Shown here: positions 59,347 to 64,000 of the stretch, one piece after another
How positions within the stretch are numbered: the stretch's first letter is position 1
How the letters are laid out: every line of letters starts with the position of its first letter
Assembly: GCA_965644295.1 (NCBI GenBank)
Contig: CBFFRP010000365.1
Location: 62,001 to 126,000, forward strand
Length of the DNA: 64,000 bases
Direction: 5' to 3'
Source: Paraphysomonas bandaiensis
Taxonomy: Eukaryota; Chrysophyceae
The notes under the pieces: generated by a model
Databases searched by the model: none
What the model saw: the letters and a program-made list of their open reading frames with translations, nothing else
Told to the model about the DNA's origin: nothing
Program-made: the position numbers and the translations under genes

Positions 59347-59573
59347 CTTGTAGGAGTGTATCTATCCCCCTATAGGCCCATGCCACATCATTAAGGTGGA
59401 CATACAGTTGACTGTGTAGAGATGTAGCAGAATAACAGTGATATGAGGGGTATGTTGTGCATTAAAGACTATTAATCATGACTCAGAAACTGTTCAATTC
59501 ACATTAGAATGAGAAGATGAGATATAAGCGATGTGTCTACACTATCTGTAGTCATTAATTGATAGCTGATAGA

Positions 59574-60376
59574 TACTGTAGACTTTTACACCACTTGACT
59601 AGGTTTTTACACCACTTGACTAGGTTTTTACACCACTTGACTAGGTTTTTACACCACTTGACTAGGTTTTTACACCACTTGACTAGGTTTTTACACCACT
59701 TGACTAGGTTTTTACACCACTTGACTAGGTTTTTACACCACTTGACTAGGTTTTTACACCACTTGACTAGGTTTTTACACCACTTGACTAGGTTTTTACA
59801 CCACTTGACTAGGTTTTTACACCACTTGACTAGGTTTTTACACCACTTGACTAGGTTTTTACACCACTTGACTAGGTTTTTACACCACTTGACTAGGTTT
59901 TTACACCACTTGACTAGGTTTTTACACCACTTGACTAGGTTTTTACACCACTTGACTAGGTTTTTACACCACTTGACTAGGTTTTTACACCACCTGACTA
60001 GGTTTTTACACCACCTGACTAGGTTTTTACACCACTTGACTAGGTTTTTACACCACTTGACTAGGTTTTTACACCACTTGACTAGGTTTTTACACCACTT
60101 GACTAGGTTTTTACACCACTTGACTAGGTTTTTACACCACTTGACTAGGTTTTTACACCACTTGACTAGGTTTTTACACCACCTGACTAGGTTTTTACAC
60201 CACTTGACTAGGTTTTTACACCACTTGACTAGGTTTTTACACCACTTGACTAGGTTTTTACACCACTTGACTAGGTTTTTACACCACTTGACTAGGTTTT
60301 TACACCACTTGACTAGGTTTTTACACCACTTGACTAGGTTTTTACACCACTTGACTAGGTTTTTACACCACTTGAC
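59574..60376. repeat. 21-bp minisatellite, about 38 copies
   Basis: Near-perfect tandem copies of the 21-bp unit TTTTTACACCACTTGACTAG plus G, with only a few T-to-C changes (CACCTGAC at about 59993, 60014 and 60182). Unit length is a multiple of three, so both strands are open (7-residue repeats LHHLTRF and LVKWCKN); these are almost surely not proteins. It ends about 235 bp before the lipase start. Confidence 0.97.
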
Positions 60377-60610
60377 GGTTTTTACTCCACCTGAAGGTAC
60401 ATACACAGGTACACCCCGTGCAGTACATATCCAGAAGTACACCCCGTGCAGAAGTACATATCCAGAGCATCCAAAGAAGTCGTCTACACACACACACATA
60501 CATACATGCATACATGGACATATATATATATATAGCTACGAGGACCCTCATATATACCATCCATGCATACATACATTAACTCTTATCAAGCAATATACTC
60601 ATAACTACAC
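60377..60610. promoter_or_regulatory. Upstream region of the lipase gene
   Basis: Lies between the minisatellite and the start codon. It contains a short imperfect repeat (GTACACCCCGTGCAG twice, 60410-60450) and small CA and CATA tracts (60488-60515, 60560-60576). Confidence 0.4.
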
Positions 60611-61723
60611 ATGACAGAGAAAATAGATCGTAATACATCTTCTGATACATCATTTCTAGATAATTCAGAAGAAATCTACACTCGTTTAGGTCCACATAAT
60701 GAAAGATTTGATGATTCTTTAAGTATTTCATGTAAAGGAAACGATAGTGTTTCATCACATCAATTAAGGATTGTTCGTTGGTTACCTGCATCTGATCCAG
60801 TTGGGATTGTTCTTATATCACATGGATTACATGAACATGCTTTAAGATATTATAATATCGCACATGCATTAACTGTACAGGGGGTTGGAGTATATGCCTG
60901 TGATCACTATGGACATGGGAAATCAGATGGTATCCGCGGATTAATTCCTGATTATAATATTATTGTATCTGATTTCATTGAGTTTGCTCAGTATGTACGT
61001 CGTGAACATCCGGATATCCCTTTTTCTTTACTCTCTCACTCTATGGGAACCTTAGTAGGCATACTAAGCATTGGTTCAATTCCTTTCTTAAATGCGGTTG
61101 TTTTTTCTGCGACACCTCTACATTCTGGACCATCAGCGAGCAGTCCATTTGGTTGCACATGTTTATATCCTCTATCGCAGACTTCTGTTGCAGGGTGCTT
61201 AACTGGCTGTTTGGCTTCCTGTGCTCCAACTGGTCCTGCCGCGCCAATATTACTTGATGGAATCACCAGCGACAGAAGGCAACAGCAGATACTCCTGAAT
61301 GACAATCTTCGTTATGGAGGTGAGATTATGAATAAAACCGCGTCGGAAGTGCTCAAAATGATCCATCATGCTCGGAAGACATTACCTTCGATTACATTAC
61401 CACTGCTCTGCATTCACGGACAAGATGATACAGTCGCTTTGCCCGATGGTTCGCAGGTTATATATGACCTGGCAGGCACTCCAGCAAAGCATAAAACAGT
61501 TGAAATTATTGCTAATCTTCGTCATGAGTTGCTTCATGAGGTCCAGCCTGCATCTGAGCAGTGTCTGAATCGAATCGCACAATACCTTTTGAGTAGCCTA
61601 AGCGAGAGCCTTCAAAACGAAACGAAAGGAGAAGGGGAAGACATAAGAGTAGAAGCACTATCAAGCTCACATTCCAGTGGGGGGGCTTGTGATGCTAATG
61701 AAATTGAGCTACAAGCTGTATGA
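60611..61723 (+). CDS. Monoacylglycerol-lipase-like alpha/beta hydrolase
   Basis: Intronless, 370 residues. Family members release fatty acid from monoacylglycerol or lysophospholipid. Motifs: oxyanion region ISHGLHEHALRY; GVYACDHYGHGKSDG; nucleophile elbow LLSHSMGTLVG with the central Ser as nucleophile; acid LLCIHGQDDTVALPDGS; and base NLRHELLHE with the catalytic His. The order and spacing match monoglyceride lipase (HGxGEH, YDxRGHGxS, GHSMGG, HGxxD, HE). The elbow has Ser instead of the first Gly. An insertion with many Cys and Gly residues (SPFGCTCLYPLSQTSVAGCL) forms the lid region. The C-terminal tail is Ser- and Glu-rich and probably disordered. No membrane anchor is visible. Confidence 0.88.
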   Translation: MTEKIDRNTSSDTSFLDNSEEIYTRLGPHNERFDDSLSISCKGNDSVSSHQLRIVRWLPASDPVGIVLISHGLHEHALRYYNIAHALTVQGVGVYACDHYGHGKSDGIRGLIPDYNIIVSDFIEFAQYVRREHPDIPFSLLSHSMGTLVGILSIGSIPFLNAVVFSATPLHSGPSASSPFGCTCLYPLSQTSVAGCLTGCLASCAPTGPAAPILLDGITSDRRQQQILLNDNLRYGGEIMNKTASEVLKMIHHARKTLPSITLPLLCIHGQDDTVALPDGSQVIYDLAGTPAKHKTVEIIANLRHELLHEVQPASEQCLNRIAQYLLSSLSESLQNETKGEGEDIRVEALSSSHSSGGACDANEIELQAV

Positions 61724-62331
61724 AATATGTATAGTGCATTAAAGTAGAGGCTATACTGTATTTTTTTACTGATGGGCTACTTAGGCTCTGATTGTTTCAT
61801 TAAATTCCTAAAATTAACTTAATATTCATTTTATACGTGTTTAAACCGGTATACCATTTAGGGGTATACCACCACACTACTAACAATGAGCAAGTAATGA
61901 GCAAGTGATGTGAGAGGAGTCAAGCTCTTTACTCTTTATGGCTGGGCATTTTTAGGTTTATCCTGACGTTATCATGTAAATCATAGTCTCCTTGTGGATT
62001 GTCGACATAAGGCGGACTATTATTGGCTGATAATAGAGTACTAAAACAGCAAAATCATAGCTATCATGGTGGTAGTAACAGTAGACCTACTCATGAGCGG
62101 TTTCAATTATGATATGGCTCATATCAGTTTTTTTTGAAACGATCAGAAAGAGTTGAAGCTAGAATTTACTACAGTACTATGCAACAATACGAAGGCAACA
62201 AAGTTCGTACTTTCCACTACTACACACTACTCCTACCAGGAAACACGACACTGTGGTGAGTACCACGCCACAAGTACACATATTTGACCAAGTGTTGATT
62301 ATTAGATTAACGAATACAGCCAAATGCAAAC
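61724..62331. other. Convergent intergenic spacer, nothing recognised
   Basis: 3' regions of the lipase and eL6 genes. A small inverted repeat (GGTATACCATTTAGGGGTAT at 61849-61868, followed by ACC) is the only structured element seen. Confidence 0.45.
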
Positions 62332-63242
62332 TTAAAAACGCATAGCGTGGGGCTTATCGTTAGTGCTGAGAGAAAACTTCGCCTGCAGATAGGCAGAGAG
62401 CATGTCGATTTTATTCACATTTGCCAAAAGTTTGTCATCAACAGCCTTCTGTGCGGTCTTTCTAGCATCTGATGTGACAGTGCCTCTGCCCTCGACCTCA
62501 CCCTCGGGTCTCTCCTCACGGGCAAAGAAGTCATCATCGATCTTAGAGACATCCACACCATCAAGGGGAACCTTGGTGGAGGTGGCAATCACGTAGCGTT
62601 GGTTGGCACGACGGAGAGGAACGCCATTAAGGGAGTAGGGTCCTGTATATGTCATAAGTTATACACTGCCCTGCTATGACAATATACATATACACAATAC
62701 AATAACTCCCAATACATATCCCCTACCACTCCTACTACACACAACTCTAACAAACACAATCAACCACTAACTACCACACTCATTCTTACAATAACTTAAC
62801 TCATATATATTATACAAGACACACATACATACATATACATATAAACCAATCCATATATACATACATACATACATACATACACATACGATGAATCAATAGC
62901 CTCAATCACTCACCTGATACCAACAATAGTCCTGATGAGAGAACCTTAAGAACAACAACTCTCTTCCCACGAAATCTTCCAGCGAGTAATATAACAACTG
63001 TACCAGGTGTAATCGATGCACGTGTCTTGGGAGGATTTCTTACAGGAACAGGACCTTTCTTAAGGACAACATCTTCAGCAGGATAATACTTTCCCACCAC
63101 ACCAGATGCAGGACCTGCTCCAGTGTATTTAAATGCAAATTTCTATAATAAAATCATACTATTATATACATATATATATATAAGTATATTCACTTACTGC
63201 ACGTGCTGCACGAAGTTTTAATACTTTCTTTCCTCCCGCCAT
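62332..63242 (-). CDS. RPL6: 60S ribosomal protein eL6
   Basis: Structural protein of the large cytoplasmic ribosomal subunit. Minus-strand exons 63242-63198, 63142-62914 and 62642-62332 close in phase to 194 residues. The N-terminus [19 protein letters not shown] is short and basic. The conserved core is clear: [20 protein letters not shown] then [20 protein letters not shown], followed by [20 protein letters not shown]. The C-terminus ([15 protein letters not shown]) matches the family's last helix. Intron 2 (62913-62643) contains a CATA run at about 62854-62883. Exon 1 is a short 45 bp, as is common in ribosomal protein genes. Confidence 0.96.
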
Positions 63243-63813
63243 TTCAACACTTATATCAGTCTATTTACTATACTATGAAAGATAGAATTAGACATACTTT
63301 CACTTCATTTTCCAAACATGTTGAGAGATGGAGAATCACATACTTTTTTAGTGTTTCATTTATTGCCATGAATTCTTTTATTATGAAATCTTGAACCGAC
63401 ATATAGAAAACTGAAAATAGTGAAGTTTGATGGGGGGTTTTATGAAGGTAAAAAAACAAGAAAGTAGAGAGATAAAAATCAGGGTTTCTGTTATTATAAT
63501 AATATATTTTCATGCTTTTCGAGCTTTTACGATATAGAAAGTAAGGGTTTATATATACAAGATGGATTTATGAAGGAGTGTGTAACAGAACTCTGGGAAA
63601 GTTTGATATGAAGAACAATTATGTCCTAAATAAGAACTCAATTAGGCCTTCAGGGAAACGCGGCTGGCCTTACGATGCAGCGAGGGTTATTAACAATGAA
63701 TCCATCGATGTCATGGCCCGTTGGCCAGGTAAATGGAAAACACTTATGTGCGTTACCCCAAGTACCTGAATGGTATGTATGTGCCTAATTACAGAATATA
63801 AACATTAATCTGA
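63243..63813. other. Upstream of eL6, no clear gene
   Basis: The eL6 promoter is expected just above 63242. A plus-strand frame at 63578-63769 (63 residues, Lys/Arg/Trp-rich: RPSGKRGWPYDAARVINNES) is short and unsupported. The rest is AT-rich. Confidence 0.4.
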
Positions 63814-64000
63814 TTACCTCCTCACCCATCCTAATAATGTGGGTTTCAACACTGCCCTATTCCGAGGGCGTGGCCGTAGTATAGGCTCGTTGGTATACCA
63901 CATATAACACTGATTCTGCTCCCTGTCTACCCACGTACCAAAGTAGCTGACCGCATAGATCATTGTTGTCGCCCCACCCGTGTTCGCCTTTGCTAAGATT
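63814..64000 (-). CDS. Partial open frame at the window edge
   Basis: The minus strand is open from the window end to TAA at 63814-63816, about 61 residues, including GGATTMIYAVSYFGTWVDRE and EPILRPRPRNRAVLKP. It could be the last exon of a gene continuing beyond 64000. Not recognised. Confidence 0.3.
   Translation of the reverse strand, partial: ILAKANTGGATTMIYAVSYFGTWVDREQNQCYMWYTNEPILRPRPRNRAVLKPTLLGWVRR

Larger units (their letters stand above)
57890..59573. other. Intergenic region with two coding-like remnants
   Basis: No complete gene is seen. It contains a minus-strand exon-like open stretch (58757-58984) and a plus-strand open frame interrupted by one stop (59034-59346), described separately. 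A short inverted repeat (TAGTATTGATGG and its complement, near 58350-58370) lies in the AT-rich part. Confidence 0.45.

Noticed and set aside
59555-60614. Proteins of 318 and 351 residues from 7-residue repeats
   Set aside because: The 21-bp unit is a multiple of three and open on both strands. The simplest explanation is a minisatellite.
1-64000. tRNA and rRNA genes
   Set aside because: I saw no convincing tRNA arm pairs or rRNA-like conserved segments by eye. A covariance-model scan would be decisive, and a positive hit would overturn this.

Overview
This window is nuclear DNA from an intron-rich, AT-rich eukaryote. Genes have many short GT-AG introns, the smallest I place being 44 and 46 bp. 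Gene content is conserved eukaryotic housekeeping. Two features argue against an animal: a membrane-bound hybrid histidine kinase, and a plant-type MSH1 (MutS plus a C-terminal GIY-YIG domain). MSH1 is best known from green plants and some algal lineages, so an alga or a protist with plastid ancestry is plausible. I cannot name the species.

Layout. 1-2.4 kb: decayed PIF/Harbinger transposon. 3.1-8.1 kb (+): organelle-type MSH1, 11 exons. 8.6-9.9 kb: transposon debris. 10.1-14.1 kb (-): Ku70, with a minisatellite filling intron 1. 14.8-16.6 kb (+): coiled-coil protein. 16.7-20.9 kb: Ty1/Copia element with near-identical LTRs, a perfect 5-bp target duplication and a ruined polyprotein. 21.3-21.8 kb: head-to-head gag fragments forming a palindrome. 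22.2-24.0 kb (+): patatin/cPLA2-like phospholipase. 24.3-26.2 kb: element with 55-bp terminal inverted repeats. 26.6-36.1 kb (-): EDC4/Varicose decapping scaffold, 13 exons, one intron holding about 4.9 kb of 225-bp satellite. 36.8-38.9 kb (+): ARP2. 39.9-41.7 kb (-): PDZ-PUB protein. 42.8-44.4 kb (+): ALYREF/THO4 mRNA export adaptor. 44.9-45.4 kb: hAT relic. 46.6-49.5 kb (-): hybrid histidine kinase. 52.2-53.8 kb (-): F-box/LRR protein. 54.5-57.9 kb (+): mitochondrial intermediate peptidase. 59.6-60.4 kb: 21-bp minisatellite. 60.6-61.7 kb (+): monoacylglycerol-lipase-like hydrolase. 62.3-63.2 kb (-): ribosomal protein eL6.

Many neighbours are head to head (Ku70/coiled-coil, EDC4/ARP2, PDZ-PUB/ALYREF, F-box-LRR/MIP), so the short gaps between them are probably shared promoters. 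The genes do not form one pathway. They cover genome maintenance (MSH1, Ku70), mRNA export and decay (ALYREF, EDC4), actin nucleation (ARP2), organelle protein maturation (MIP), lipid hydrolysis, translation, ubiquitin or p97-related functions and signalling. Exon models were built by hand from GT-AG sites, reading-frame continuity and remembered family sequences. For MSH1, Ku70, EDC4, ARP2, PDZ-PUB, ALYREF, the kinase, MIP, eL6 and the phospholipase all exon phases close.

The most unusual material is non-coding or mobile: satellites inside introns, CATA arrays just upstream of start codons, and a dispersed transposon end-module that keeps one reading frame in four copies.
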